A DNA stretch of 64,000 nucleotides from Ichthyophis bannanicus (GCA_033557465.1 CM066031.1:1673198800-1673262799), one strand, 5' to 3'. Shown: positions 21,160 through 32,853, counted from the first letter of the stretch. Numbers and translations are program-made. The notes: a model not told the origin generated them from the sequence alone.

Positions 21160-21215
21160 TGTTTGCTGATCATATTAAACCTTAGACAATCACAGCCTGT
21201 TCATACGATGCTAAG

Positions 21216-21662
21216 AGGCACTTTTACTAAAGGCCGCTATGGTGTTGTGCCTAACACGGTGAAAGCGCTGAAATGATGGCGCATTAGATGCAATACTGCC
21301 GTGTTAACTGTCAGGGACGTGGAAAGCATTTCCCTGACAGTTAACATGAAGCCCTGCTCCATAGTGCACGTGGTATTAGTGTGGATGCACCTACCGCCTC
21401 CTATTGAAGTGGTGTTAGGTGATCCCACCTAATGCAGTTAGCGTGCGGTGTGAACCCTACACTAATAGCGAGAGCACACCATGCCCACTCTCCACCTCAA
21501 CCCTGCCCACTCATGCCCTTGCGCACTGGACAGTTAGCGCAGAAAGCATCACGAGGGAACTATGTTGGCCCTGCGCTATCTGTGGTAACGCATGTCCCAA
21601 CGTGCATTCAGCATGTGCCAGAACATGCGTTGCCAGCTACCGCTCCTTAGTAAAATGGCCCC
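21216..21662. mobile_element. Harbinger-type MITE, 447 bp
   Basis: The inverted ends are GAGGCACTTTTACTAAAGG and TTAGTAAAATGGCCCC, flanked by TAA on both sides (21213-21215 and 21663-21665). It is non-coding. The ends resemble those of the 3.0-kb element at 9861-12885 in the TTTACTAA core. Confidence 0.65.
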
Positions 21663-22440
21663 TAAGTATTTCTTGCTCAGTACTTAGTTTTATTCCAGCT
21701 ATGCATTTGACCTTTCAGTGCAATTTTTTACAACATTCAATTTAAAAAGAGTTTGCAAAGAAGTTTTGGAAAAAAGGGAGGTAGCGGGTAGCTACCATTA
21801 ATAGTAATGAGGGAGAGGGACACCAATCTATAGATTGCAGGGGGGGGGTGCCAGAAATCCTAGCACTGGCCCTGGCACAAACATGCCTAGGGCCGGCCCT
21901 GCTCCCATGGACACATGCAGCTCAGTCTCCCTCCTCTTTTCGGCCTGCCAAATCAGCCTGTCCCACGGGCCTAAGAGGAAAGAAAAGCCATGATCACTTT
22001 CAGCAGCGCTGTTGTGTGCCTGCATCTATCACACTCCTGCCAGTGATTGAAAGCCTAGAGGCAGACGCCCTTGGCTGACAACCACAGCCGCACCTCAGCC
22101 ACAGGCTGCCTGAGTGAACTGAAAGATCAAATCCTGAGTTTAAAACTTATTTGCAGCTCTTCTGTGCTTATTTCTGTGTGAGCCAGAGGGATGTTCATAG
22201 ACTGTGCTCTTTATGAGGCTAGGAGCTAACAATAACCACAACTCCTTTCCCCACCACGGGTTGTGAATGTTCTCTCCAGAGCATCCCCAGAATTAGCCAA
22301 CTCCGGATATGGCAATCAGGAAACTTCCACATGGAAGGGCACAGTATTTGCCAATAAGCCACCTGGCTGGCATGTGTTCTGAGATTTATTAAGACTAGAC
22401 ATGCTAACCAGCTGTATCTACCACTGCACTTTACACAGTG

Positions 22441-22741
22441 TTTCTCAAACCAGTCCTTGGGATGCTCTAGACCAGGGGTTCTCAATTAGTCACACCCAGT
22501 CAGACTAGTTTCCAGGATATCCACAAAGAATCTTCATGAGAGAGATTTGTATGCAATGCACTCATTATATGCAAGCCACTTTCATGTATATTCATTGTAG
22601 ATATTTTGAAGACTAAACTAAGCAGTCGTGGCCCACAAATAGGGTTGAGAACCACTGCCTAAGCCAATGCTTCTCAACCCATTGTTAGAGTCACACCTAG
22701 CCAGTTAGATTTTCAGGATTATTGCAATGAATATGCATGAA
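22441..22741. mobile_element. Cluster of palindromic hAT-type MITEs
   Basis: One full unit runs from CAGGGGTTCTCAATTAG (22473) to GGGTTGAGAACCACTG (22657). Its inverted halves carry ATATTCATTG and the ATATCC words typical of this MITE. A half unit (about 22668-22741: GCTTCTCAACCC...GAATATGCATGAAGTA) is cut by the L2 tail at 22742. A further end, CAGTGTTTCTCAAACCAGTC, lies just before at about 22436. The better dated copy is at 49297-53570. Confidence 0.65.
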
Positions 22742-25700
22742 GTATTTATTTATTTAATCGGATTTATATACCACCCTATCCTTTAATCAAAGTGGTTCAC
22801 AATACAACTTGTCATAATTACATTACAACATGTGGGTCGAGGCAGGGGGAGGAGTGAAGGTTAAGATTATATATAGGTGTACAAACTATTTACAGCTCAC
22901 TATTCTATAACTGTGCATGTGGTCCATGGCCTATTGTATCCAGTAGGCAGCTATGTCTACTACATGTCAAGGGTTGTGTTATGTGTCAGAGGTATTCTGT
23001 TCATAACAGTCTTGAGTGCCTTGTGGAAGTCCTTGATGTATTTCATGGCTCTCATTCTTTCGGGGAAGGCATTTCATTAGTTTGGAGTGTTGAATGTGGG
23101 TACTCTTCTAGAGGTGGATTGGTTGGTTCTTTGATAGCCCGCTGGTGTGGCGAGCATGTTCTCGTTATTGTTTCGTATGGGTCTTGTGTTTAGGTTTATG
23201 ATAACTATGGTTTGTAGAGCATCTGCTGAGCGATGGCAAATGACTTTGAATATGCTGAATACGGACTTGAACCTTGCTTGGGCATGGATGGGCAGCCAGT
23301 GCAGTTGTTGGAGAATAGGGGTAATGTGATCTGTTTTGGCGGTGTCTGTAATGATTCTTGCGATTGTGTTTTACAGTAGTTGGAGTGGGTGGATAGTCTG
23401 TTTAGGGAGACCTTGGTACAGTGAGTTTCCGTAATCAAGTATAGGCATGAAAATAGTCTGGCACACTGAGCGGAAATGATCCTGGTTTAGTAGTGGTTTA
23501 AGTTTCCTTATGAGCTTTAATCTGTGGTAGGCTTTAGCAGCAGTTTTGTTGGTATGTGCCTGAAGGTTAAGGTTCTTGTCCAAGGTGATGCTCAGGTATC
23601 TTACTTCATCCTTCACCTTTATGGTCTTTTGTAGAATATTGATTGATTGTGGTCGGTTAAAGGTGTTGTTTCTGGAGATGAAGAGCGCTTCTGTTTTGTC
23701 AAAGTTAATCTTCAGGTTGTTGTTGTCTAGCCAAATGTTCATGTTCTCTATGCATTTGGTTATAGGTGTGAGGTCAGGTGAATGCAAGTTAATTGGTGTA
23801 TATACCATGATATCATCTGCATATATATGGTAGCACATCTTGTGACTTTTGATGATGTCACAGATGGGCTGTATGTATATGTTAAAAAGAATAGAAGAGA
23901 GTGCCGATCCCTGGGGAATGCCATGTGGGATGGAGAATGGTGCCGAGATGTTGTTGCCGCATTTGACTTGCTGCATTCGGTTGTTTAGGTATGAGCTGAA
24001 CCATTTTATGGTATTGTTTCAAAGGCCAATGTCTCGGAGGCATTGTATAATTAAGGTATGGGATATTGTATCAAAGGCAGCCACGAAATACATGAAGATT
24101 AAAAGGAAATCATTCCTGATGTTGTCCATACCCTTTATGAGGTTGTCAAAGAGGGAAGTTAACAGCATCTCTACTTCATGATGTGGCTTGAACCCATGCT
24201 GGTGGGTGTCAAGGGGTGCTTTCGAGTCAATGTGATCCTGCAGCTGCATTTGTACAGCCTTTTCAATGATTTTTATGATGAATGGTAAGCTGGAGACTGG
24301 GCAATAAGATTTAGGATTAGTTGGATTCAACGTGGTGTTTTTGAGTGTTGGGCATATTATTGCATGTTTAAGCGAGGGAGGTATGTAGCCTTGCTGGAGC
24401 GCCATCTTTACAATCTTGTGGAGGTACTGACTGAGGTGTTCCTTTGAGGATTTGATCCATACCACTGGGCATGGGTCTGCCGGAGAGGTTGTAATGTTCA
24501 GTGTGTTTTAATATTTTATTTAACATTTCTTTTATACCACGCTCTTTATCATCAGTGCGGTTTACAGTTAACAGAACGACTCGAGGACCGCAGGGTACTC
24601 CTGAGTTTACATCGAACAGGGAAAACAACTTGGAGAAAACAGGGAAAACTATGTACAATTTACATACTGCTGTGTTCAATTTGTTGTATGAAGTCATCCC
24701 AGATTTGTAGAGGCTCTGACATTGATTGGTTGTATATTAAGGGGGCGGAGATCTGAGCAAGATTGGTTTGTTTATTTCTTATGTAGTCTGCTATTTCTTG
24801 AGGGTGTATGTGCTAGATATTTAGCTATGTAGAGTCCCTGGTGAGCTTACGTACTATGTTATATAGTTCTCTTGGTCTGTTCGCCGACTTCATGTTTATA
24901 TTACTATGATATTCTTGCTTACATCTGTTAATCAAGTCATTATATTCCAGCTGTTTGGTTCTGTATAGGTGCGTGGAATCTTGTGTTTTGGAATGCCTCC
25001 ATTTTCTTACAAGCTTTCGTAGTACTTGCTTTGCATCTCTGATTGCATTGGAGTTCCAGGGAGCATTAGATTTCCTGTGCATGCGTGCACACAATTTCCC
25101 TTCTTGGGATGATGCTGCTTTGTATATAGTGGAATTCCAATTGTCAATGATTTTGTCGAGGTCTTCGAGTTCTTGCTGGAGTCCAGGGGTTATTTCGGTT
25201 AAGAAAGTTTCCTTATGGAAGGCTCTGAATCTCCTTCCCCTAGCTTCTTCTTCTAGGTAGTTAGCGGGGCAATACATTTGTATTGAGAATGTTAGAGCAT
25301 AGTGGTCTGACCATGGTATTGGGATAATTGTGGGGGCTATGGTCTGATTGAGTTCTAGTAGCTGCTTTGGAATGAATATGAGATCCGGAGTTGTTCCATG
25401 TTGATGTGCTGGTGTCTCCACTATTTGGATGTATTGTAATAAATCCATGGTTTTGAGGAACGCTTTGGCATCTTTGTTGGATGTGGAGGTTAAGTTGTAG
25501 TCTCCTAAGGCAATGAGGGGTTTGTGTTGAGTACTATGATCACTGATTGTCTCCAATATTATGGAAAGCTCGTCAGATTTGGCATTGGGATGCCTGTAAG
25601 TTAGGCATAAACTGAGGTATATGTTGACTACAGTGATTGTGCTTGTGTCTGCTGCATGGCTTGTAGAAATAGTTTTAAATTTGTACTGGCTTCTAGCCAG

Positions 25701-25980
25701 GATTAGGGCTCCACCACCCTTCTTGTGTGTTCTGGGGCAGTTGAAAGCTGCATAGCTAGGTGATTTGGTTTAAGATGACCTGGTCCGTGTCTGTTAGTCA
25801 GGTTTCTGTGATACATATGATGTCTAACCTTTGGGCCTAAATGTAATCATAGATAGTATTGGGCTTGTTTCTTACCGATCTCGCGATTAGCGATGAGCAT
25901 TTGATGTCAGTGGTAATGATAGGGTTGATGTGTGGGGTTGCTGTGGGTGTATTAGAGGTATTCTTATTATGGTATGTGTT
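22742..25980 (-). pseudogene. L2 LINE, near full-length ORF2, decayed
   Basis: The minus strand, from about 25880 downward, reads in order. The endonuclease start is followed by an AQRLDIICITETWLTDTDQV-like segment, then GGGALILARSQYKFK. LIALGDYNLTS comes next and PWSDHYALTFSIQ completes the AP-endonuclease domain (24825-25870). The RT fingers carry QGYIPPSLKHAIICPTLK (about 24340-24400), DTHQHGFKPHHEVEMLLTSL and FVAAFDTISHTLI at motif A (24019-24100). RT motifs then give GIPQGSALSSILFNIYI and YHIYADDIMVYTP (motif C) before KVKDEVRYLSITLD. The copy is split among at least four frames. A SINE-like piece sits at about 24512-24690. The tail near 22742-22800 has the L2 form ending in TATTTATTTA. 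Confidence 0.85.
24512..24690 (-). repeat. SINE/L2 3' tail inserted in the L2 copy
   Basis: ATACCACGCTCTTTATCATC, GTGCGGTTTACAGTTAACAG and CATCGAACAGGGAAAACAAC match the 3' half of the SINE at 25983-26284. The head is missing. It interrupts the L2 coding region between the endonuclease and RT. Confidence 0.6.
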
Positions 25981-25982
25981 TT

Positions 25983-26284
25983 TTTTTATTTTTTTTTTTT
26001 ATTTACATTCTCTTATATACCGCGCTATTCTGCATCAGTGCGGTTTACATTGAACAAACTGAAATTACATTGAACAGGGCATTATAACTTGGAGATAACT
26101 ATTTTACAGGGAACATGGGCTATGGAGGGTTAAGTGGCTTGCCCAAGACCACAAGGAGCACCTGTGGGACTAGAAACCCCAGTCCTTCAGGCCCAAGGTT
26201 GCTGTCCTCTAGTGAGATTTGAACCCCCGACCTTCTGGCCTGAAGTACCTTGCCCCAACCACTAGGCCACTCCTCCACTCCTTT
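25983..26284 (-). mobile_element. tRNA-derived SINE with L2-like tail
   Basis: The minus strand starts with GGAGGAGTGGCCTAGTGGTT (A-box region) and GGGTTCAAATCTCAC (B-box). CTGGGGTTTCTAGTCCCACA and GGCAAGCCACTTAACCCTCC follow. The tail runs TAAACCGCACTGATGCAGAA...GCGGTATATAAGAG, ending in A/T-rich sequence. It is essentially full length. Confidence 0.85.
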
Positions 26285-26314
26285 ACACGCATTAGGTGTC
26301 TAGGGCACTGGTGC

Positions 26315-26452
26315 CATAGTAATTACAATCACAACTTTTAAATTTTAAGATGTCTGTGTTGTTTTCTATCAGAATCAGAACCGTAATTTTTGTGCGCTCT
26401 GTAGTAAAGTATGTGCGCGCGCGCACACACACGCACAGCTTAGAGGGAACAG
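26315..26452. mobile_element. Half of a hAT MITE
   Basis: The reverse complement of the left part of the complete element at 38529-38899. It shares AAATTTTAAGATGTCTGTGT, GAATCAGAACCGTAATTTTT and the end TTAGAGGGAACAGTG (26438-26452). The other half is missing. A GCGCGCGCGCACACACAC run is part of the element. Confidence 0.75.
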
Positions 26453-26454
26453 TG

Positions 26455-27612
26455 CTCCATTGCCACGGAAGAAAAGGCTGGCAATCTACTTCCAGTGATA
26501 CATTGCCAAGAAAACCCAGAGGTAGCTGGGTTGCTATGATTCAACACTGATGGCACTTAAAAAAAAAAATACCACGAGAAACTCTGGGCCACATTAAGAA
26601 GCATGGGTATACTAGAATACCTAATTGTTCTCTTGCACAACCTTTGATCAAAAAGCAACAGTTTGAACAGAACAAGGAGAAACAGAATAGTTTAAAATCA
26701 GCAAAGGTGTACGACAAGGCAGCATACTTTCCCCCTATCTGTTTAACTTATATACAGAACAAATTATCAGAGAAGCAGGACTGTATTAAGACAACAGAGG
26801 TGTGAAGATTGGTGGAAGACTCATCAACAACCTTCACTATGCTGATGAACCACATTACTGGCTGAAAGTGAAGACTATCTGAAACATTTGCTTCTCAAGA
26901 TCAAAGGAACATAGTCTTAAAATAGGCCTGCACCTTAACGTAAAGAAGACAAAGATCATGACAACTGGCAAAATCAATAAGTTCACTGTTGATGGAGAAG
27001 AAATTGAAATAGTTTATCCAAGTAGGTTAAAGTTGTACACTATCAATAAAGAAGCAACAAGCAATCAAGAAATACGACGACACATTGCTCTTGGAAGAAT
27101 GGTTATGAAGGACCTAGACAAGATTCTCAAGAGCAGAGATGTCTCTCCATAAGACTTGTTCAAGCCATGACATTTTCAGTAACATCATATGGATGCGAAA
27201 GTTGGACAGTGAAAAAGATAGGAAGAAAATTGATGCCTTTGAATTATGGTGCTGGTGATGAATACTGTGTATACCATGGACTGCCCGAAGAACAAAACCA
27301 GTCAATACTAGGGGAGATCAAACCTAAGCTTTTTTTTTTTTTTTTTAGAAGTTCAGATGACAAGACTTGGACTTTCATACTTTGAACACATCATGCAAAG
27401 AGAGAGATCATTAGAAAAAGACATCATGCTTGACAAGGTAGACGGTCAATGCAAAAGATGAAGGCCAGCAATGAGATGGATTGATACAATAAAAGCAGCT
27501 ACTGGTGCCAGTCTGTCAACAATGAGCCGCCTGACTGAAGAGCCAATACAAATTAGGACAACTATCCAGAGAGTTGCCATGAGTCGACACCAACTCAACA
27601 GCACTTAACATT
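26455..27612 (+). pseudogene. BovB-type RTE LINE fragment (RT to 3' end)
   Basis: The plus-strand text reads KGVRQGSILSPYLFNLYTEQ (26705-26765), then VKIGGRLINNLHYADE (about 26795-26850, where motif C YADD has become YADE). HLNVKKTKIM follows. The frame 26958-27152 gives TTGKINKFTVDGEEIEIV and HIALGRMVMKDLDKILKSRD, followed by VTSYGCESWTVKK and DQSILGEI-like text. The tail phrase MSRHQLN...ACTCAACAGCACTTAACA is typical of RTE/BovB 3' ends. A poly-T run (27331-27346) and several frameshifts show the copy is dead. The first 120 bp (26455-26575) look like a SINE-like piece sharing the same tail class. Confidence 0.75.
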
Positions 27613-28057
27613 TTATTGACTTTGGAAGGAAATAATCTACTTTGACCTTCCAAGCTTGAATCAGTGTGAAACTTTTAGCACTACTAAAATTTGTTAAATG
27701 AACCCCTGTCGCCCCCTCAAAAAAAGGTAGCTAGGGCAAGGCTTGCCCGACATTCAGGTAAACTAGGCAGACACCTAGGGCAGCAGCATCTTTTGGGAGA
27801 GGAGGGGGCAGCATAAAACAGGGCATTCAAAGCTAAATAGTACGTAGATTTTAACAACCAATGGGGGAGGAAGGGGGGCTGTAAAGCTTAAAGTTTGCCT
27901 AGTGCAACAACACTTTAATAAACTCTAGGGCTGGTCCTGAGCTAGGTATAAATATAAAGCTAACAGATATTTGAAGACACAAGCTGTTAAAAATACTAAG
28001 GTCTCTTCCTTAGCCATCATGATGGGCCTCAGTGATCCTGAAAGCTTCCCATCTTAA
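27613..28057. other. Spacer with a degenerate MITE-like unit
   Basis: 27740-27945 contains ACTAGGCAGACACCTAGGGC and CTCTAGGGCTGGTCCTG, words shared with 7690-8100. No gene is seen. Confidence 0.3.
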
Positions 28058-28296
28058 AAAGCATAGTTACTCACCTATAATAGGTGTTCTCCAGGGACAG
28101 CAGGAATAAGTCCTCACCTATGGGTGACGTCGGCACCGACGGAGCCCGGGCAGAGCAATTCCCCAGCCACACATGCGTAGTCCTCTTCCCGCGCAAGGGT
28201 GCCATCTTGCTCAGTCAGGTCCCATAGCTAGAGCACTATCAAGCAGATGGCAAGGGAAGGATAACAATAACAACTCTTAAAGGGGAGGTGGAAGGG

Positions 28297-28399
28297 TAGT
28301 GAGGACTGATTCCTGCTGTCCGTGGAGAACATCTGTTATAGGTGAGCAACTACACTTTCTCCAGGAACAAGCAGGAAGTCAGTCCTCACTTATGGGACT
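28297..28399. repeat. Internal complementary region of DIRS B
   Basis: The first half (GTGAGGACTGATTCCTGCTG...ACATCTGTTATAGGTGAGCA) is the reverse complement of 28058-28115. The second half (TTTCTCCAGGAACAAGCAGG...CAGTCCTCACTTATGGGA) is the reverse complement of the right end at 40562-40602. This is the template used to complete DIRS termini. Confidence 0.75.
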
Positions 28400-28541
28400 C
28401 CTCCGCTACAGGCTACTGAAACCTGTAAGCAAAAGCGCCTCCACGAAGCTGTAAGCAGATGCTGATGATCCGAAGGAAGCCCGAGTCCTCGGGGCCAAGC
28501 TCCCGGTAGCCGCAGAAGAAGGGTCGGAGGGCAGGAGTTAC

Positions 28542-29738
28542 TTATACCCCAAACAGATTATGGAGTACAGCCTGGCTGAAGGTGCTGTCCTGGTAGGACA
28601 CCCTCTCCAGGCAGTAATGAGAAGCAAAGGTATTCGTTGAAGACCAAGTTGCATCCCGGCAAATGTCTGTCAGAGGCAGTGAGTGCAGCGAAGCCACTAA
28701 CGCTGCCTTGGCACAGATGCCATGCGCGATGACTTGCCGATCCAGTAGGGCCCCAGTCTTTGCCTGTGCGAAGGTGATGCAATCCACCACCCAGACGGAG
28801 AGAGTGCGCTTGGTGACTGCAAGCCACAGATGGTTAGGATTGTAGGCGATGAAGAGCTGGTCGAACTTACGATGACCCTGGGTGCAATGCAGGTAGAAGG
28901 CGAAAGCCCTCTTGCAGTCAAGCGTATGCAGGACTGCTGACACCCGGTCAGTGGGAGGTCTTGGGAAGAAAGCCGGTAAGACTCTCTCTTGTTTGAGATG
29001 GAAATCCGAGCCAACTTTCGATAGGAACTTGGGGTGAGTGTGAAGGACCACCCTGTTCCCGTAAAACCTGGTGTAGGGAGCCGCGGCTATGAGGGCTTGC
29101 AGCTTGCTGACTCGCTGAGCCGAGGTCAGCACCACCAGGAAGACTACCTTCCAGGAGAGGTGCCGAAGCGAGCATGTCGCCATCGGCTCGAAGGGCGGCT
29201 GTGTCAGCTGCATGAACACTATGTTGAGGTCCCACTCTGCCAGTGGAGGCCGGACAGGGGGCTTGGAATGCAAGAGGCCCCGCATGAAGCGGGAGACCAG
29301 AGGCTGGCCCGAGAGGGGTTTACTCTCGATGGGGAAGTGGTTGGCTGAAATGGCACTCAGGTGAACCCTGACCAAACTGGATTTCAGTCCCACCTGCGAG
29401 AGGTGGAGGAGGTACTGGAGAACCGATCGGGTGGAACAGGAGAACAGATCAATCTGGAGCCCAGAGCACCAGACCGAGAAGCGCTGCCACTTGAGGGCAT
29501 AGGCCCATCTCATCGAGTCCTTCCTCGACGCGAGCAGAACTTCCTCAATCTCCTCTGGGAGGTGTAGCGAGGTTAAAGAGACCCGTTCAGCCGCCAGGCT
29601 GTTAGGGATAGTGGATCCAGGTTCAGGTGAAGCACCCGTCCCTCCTCCTGTGTCAGCAGACCTGGGGCACTGCCTAGGGCGACCGGGGGCTCTGACGAGA
29701 GTCGTAGAAGTAGTGGGAACCAAGGCGGTCAGGGCCAC
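28542..29738 (-). pseudogene. DIRS B tyrosine recombinase, inactivated
   Basis: A 398-codon open frame. The first 60 or so residues are atypical and the core recombinase starts near EEIEEVLLASRKDS. The N-terminal SAM-like domain covers about residues 60-190. The catalytic domain carries LTSAQRVSKLQAL (first arginine, near residue 207), a box-II position reading AHGICAK, and the nucleophile in FASHYCLER. Recombinases need HxxR in box II. Here arginine is replaced by cysteine (codons near 28713-28727), so the enzyme should be dead even though the frame is open. DIRS A retains HSTR at this point. Confidence 0.8.
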
Positions 29739-30114
29739 AATGGAGCCATGAGAATCACCGAGGCTCAGTCCTGCTGAATCTTGTGGCGGAACCTCGCAAT
29801 GAGAGGAGTGTGTGGGGGAGGGGGGGACAAAGATGCCTGGAGGCCCAGTTCAGGAGGAACGCATCCAGGGTTACCCTGCTCGGGTGCGATATCGGTCTGC
29901 AAAAGCGGGGAAGCTGTGCATTCACCGGATTGGTGAACAGGTCTATGGACGGAGTCCCCCAGCAGCGAAACAGGTGGAGAACCACCTCTGGACTCAGGTG
30001 CCACTCATGCGGGCGGAGAAGTCTGCTGAGCCTGTCCGCGAGGACATTGTCTTGGCCTAGGAGGTAGACAGCTCTTAAGAGTCATGCCCCAGCGTATGGC
30101 GAAGGAGCAGAGGA

Positions 30115-30415
30115 GGACTATAAAGGAGTGGAGGAGTGGCTTAGTGGTTGGGGCAAGGTACTTCAGGCCAGAAGGTCAGGGGTTCAAATCCCACTAGAGG
30201 ACAGCAACCTTGGGCCGGAAGGACTGGGGTTTCTAGTCCCACAGGTGCTCCTTGTGGTCTCGGGCAAGCCACTTAACCCTCCATAGTCCATGTTCCCTGT
30301 AAAATAGTTCTCTCCAAGTTATAATGCCCTGTTCAATGTAATTTCAGTTTGTTCAATGTAAACCGCACTGATGCAGAATAGCGCGGTATATAAGAGAATG
30401 TAAATAAATAAACAA
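30115..30415 (+). mobile_element. tRNA-derived SINE inserted in DIRS B
   Basis: TGGAGGAGTGGCTTAGTGGT (A-box region), GGGGTTCAAATCCCAC (B-box), GGCAAGCCACTTAACCCTCC and the tail GTAAACCGCACTGATGCAGA...TATATAAGAGAATGTAAATAAATAAAC. It is full length and splits the RNase H region of DIRS B. Confidence 0.85.
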
Positions 30416-30419
30416 ACAG

Positions 30420-32080
30420 AGGACACGGGAGCCCCAACCCCCTTCCTTGTTTATGTAGAACATCGCGACCTTGTTGTCGGTCTGCACGAGCACCGACTTG
30501 CCTCGCAAGTGGTACTCTAAGACCTTCAGGGCCAGCTACACCGCTTGAGGTTTGAGCAGGTTCATCTGCTGCCGAGATTTTTCAGGTAACCACCGTCCCT
30601 GGGTACGGAGGTTGTCGCAGTGGACTCCCCAGCACAACAGCGAGGCATCCGTCATCAAGATGAGCTCATGTTGCAAAGTCTGGAAGAGCATACCTCAAAG
30701 AAGGCTTTGAGGATTCTGCCACCAATTCAGGGAACTGAATAGGCTGCGAGAGACTGAGATGGGATCCCGGAGCCGGCCCATTGGGACCATTGCGCTCTGA
30801 GGCACCATTCAGCTGCTCACATATGCATGCAAGTGTGCAGAACGACATGCACAGTGGAGGTCATGTGCCCCAGAAGGCACAGCATGGCCCACACTGAGAC
30901 CCTGGACCGGCTTTGGACCTCGGCAGCCAGAGCGGAGGTGGTCTGCACATGCTTGAGGGTGGAAGGTGGTCGCCTGTTCCTTGTCGAGTAGAGCACCGAT
31001 GAACTCCAGTGCCTGCACCAGTTCGAGGTGGGACTTGGAGTAGTTGATTAGGAAACTGAGGCACTCGAGAAGGAGGACTGTGCGTGACACCAAGAGGCGA
31101 GCCTCCTCTGCCGATGTGTCCATGATGAGCCAGTCTAGGTAAGAGTAGATGGATATGCCCTGCAGCCAGCGGTGGGCTGCGGCTGCTGACACGCATTTTG
31201 TGAAGACTTGCGGGGCAGACGCAAGCCCGAAAGGGAGTACTCTGTATTGGAAGTGATCCCCCTGCACCCTGAAACGCAGGTACTTCCTGTGCTTGGGGAG
31301 GACAGGGATGTGGGCGTAAGCGTCTCCGAGATCCAAGGAGCATAGCCAATCGCCCTTCCAGAGGAAGGGCAGCAGGACCGCCAAGCGATAGCATTCTGAA
31401 CTTCTCCCGCACCAGAAATTTGTTTAGGTTCCTGAGATCAAGGATGGGGCGCAGGCCCCCCATCCTCTTCGGAACGAGGAAGTAATGGGAGTAAAACCCC
31501 TGACCTCGAAGGTGCAGCAGGTCCCTTTCGACTACCTGTTGACCAAGGAGATTGTTCAATTCTTGCTGTAAGCAAGTCTGGTGTGAAGGAAGCCGAGTAG
31601 TCTCCGCTGGGGAGAGGGGCGGAGGGAGTCTTCCAGATGAAGACGATAAACCATCCCAGACTACCTGGAAGACCCAGGTGTCCGATATGATGGCTTCCCA
31701 CTTGGGGGCAAAAAGGGACAGACGTACTCCCACCAGCGGGGGTGCCGCCGGGAGGCGAGAGGCTATGCATTTGGCATCAAAACCCAGGAGCTGGCTGGGG
31801 TGGCGCCAGTTGTTGGGTCGTGGATCCCTTAGGTTTCCGGTAACCCTGAGCTCCCCCCTTGCCTTGGCCACCGGCACAGGAGCAGGCAGATAGGGTGGGT
31901 ATCCCCGATAAGGGAGCCCCTTCCTCTGGATAAAGGGTTTCTTACTGTGCTGTTTCTTTCGGGGAAGGGAAGAGGTTTTCTGAGAGAGACGGGTCTGGGT
32001 GACGAATTCCGTCTCTATCTCGGCTGTCTTGTCCTTCATGGGCTTGCTGAACAGTTGTTCGCCAAGGCATGGAACATCCA
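30420..32080 (-). pseudogene. DIRS B RT/RNase H remnants
   Basis: The frame 31384-30809 contains GDWLCSLDLGDAYAHIPVLP (RT motif A), GDHFQYRVLPFGLASAPQVF (motif B) and YSYLDWLIMD in place of the motif C form YLDDWLI. One of the two aspartates has been lost as a whole codon (31121-31150). RNase H-like text, LLCWGVHCDNLRTQG, lies near 30600-30660. Frames upstream to 32080 are broken by stops. This region meets the SINE on one side and the recombinase relic on the other. Confidence 0.75.
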
Positions 32081-32281
32081 AGAGTTTCTCCTAGACCCAT
32101 TGTTCCAGGCCTGAGGACTGGAGCCACGCTTGACGCTGGGCTCCGACGCCAGCCACTACCACATGGGCAGAAGACTTGAACTAGTCATATGCAGTGCGGG
32201 AAAGGTATTTCGAGCAGTCCGAGACTGATCTCAGGAGTGTCTGAAATTTGAGAAGGCATTCACCTCTGAGGCCCGCAGAGA

Positions 32282-32440
32282 AAATAGTAATTACACTTAC
32301 CTGGTAATTGTAGTTCCTTGAGAGACGACAGCTTAGTCCTCGACGTATGGGTAGTGCACCTCCTCCTGCAGCATGAAGACTGGACCAATCAGATTTCAAC
32401 TCCTCTGGAACCATCACACCAGGGAACTCTAACTCCAGTG
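32282..32440. repeat. Left inverted terminal repeat of DIRS A
   Basis: 32282-32328 is the unique outer extension, complementary to 32756-32803. 32329-32440 (CAGCTTAGTCCTCGACGTAT ... AACTCCAGTG) is repeated in inverse at 38360-38471. Confidence 0.85.
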
Positions 32441-32741
32441 AACTACTGTCAAAGCAAACTCAAACACGTAGCTAACCTTTAATAAGGTCCCTCCTAGAAG
32501 ATATATATTCTATTATTTTCACGTTGTTTTTTTATTTTTTATTATGTACATATTGTAGCCAAAAGCCACAAGTAATAGGGACGGAAAGTCCCGCCCCTGC
32601 CACCGCAGAAACAGAGAGTGAGCAGAAAAGGAAAAACATTGGAGCGAAAGGAAAGAAAACAAAGGAACGCACTCACCTGGGAATATGTATCTCTGAACCC
32701 AAGGCGTGCCGCGCTAAAAGAAATGAGACAGGGAGAGGCAG

Positions 32742-32838
32742 GAGGACTAAGCTGTCGTCTCTCAAGGAACTACAATTACCAGGTAAGTGTAATTACTATT
32801 TCCTTATCGTTCCTCCAGCTTAGTCCTCGACGTATGGG
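32742..32838. repeat. Internal complementary region of DIRS A
   Basis: 32742-32803 is the reverse complement of the left end 32282-32343. 32801-32838 is the reverse complement of the right end 38450-38486. The two parts meet at an AAA/TTT trinucleotide (near 32800-32802), the position where the circular intermediate of DIRS elements is closed. The recombinase stop codon lies 16 bp away. Confidence 0.85.
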
Positions 32839-32853
32839 ATGTATCAAAGCAGC

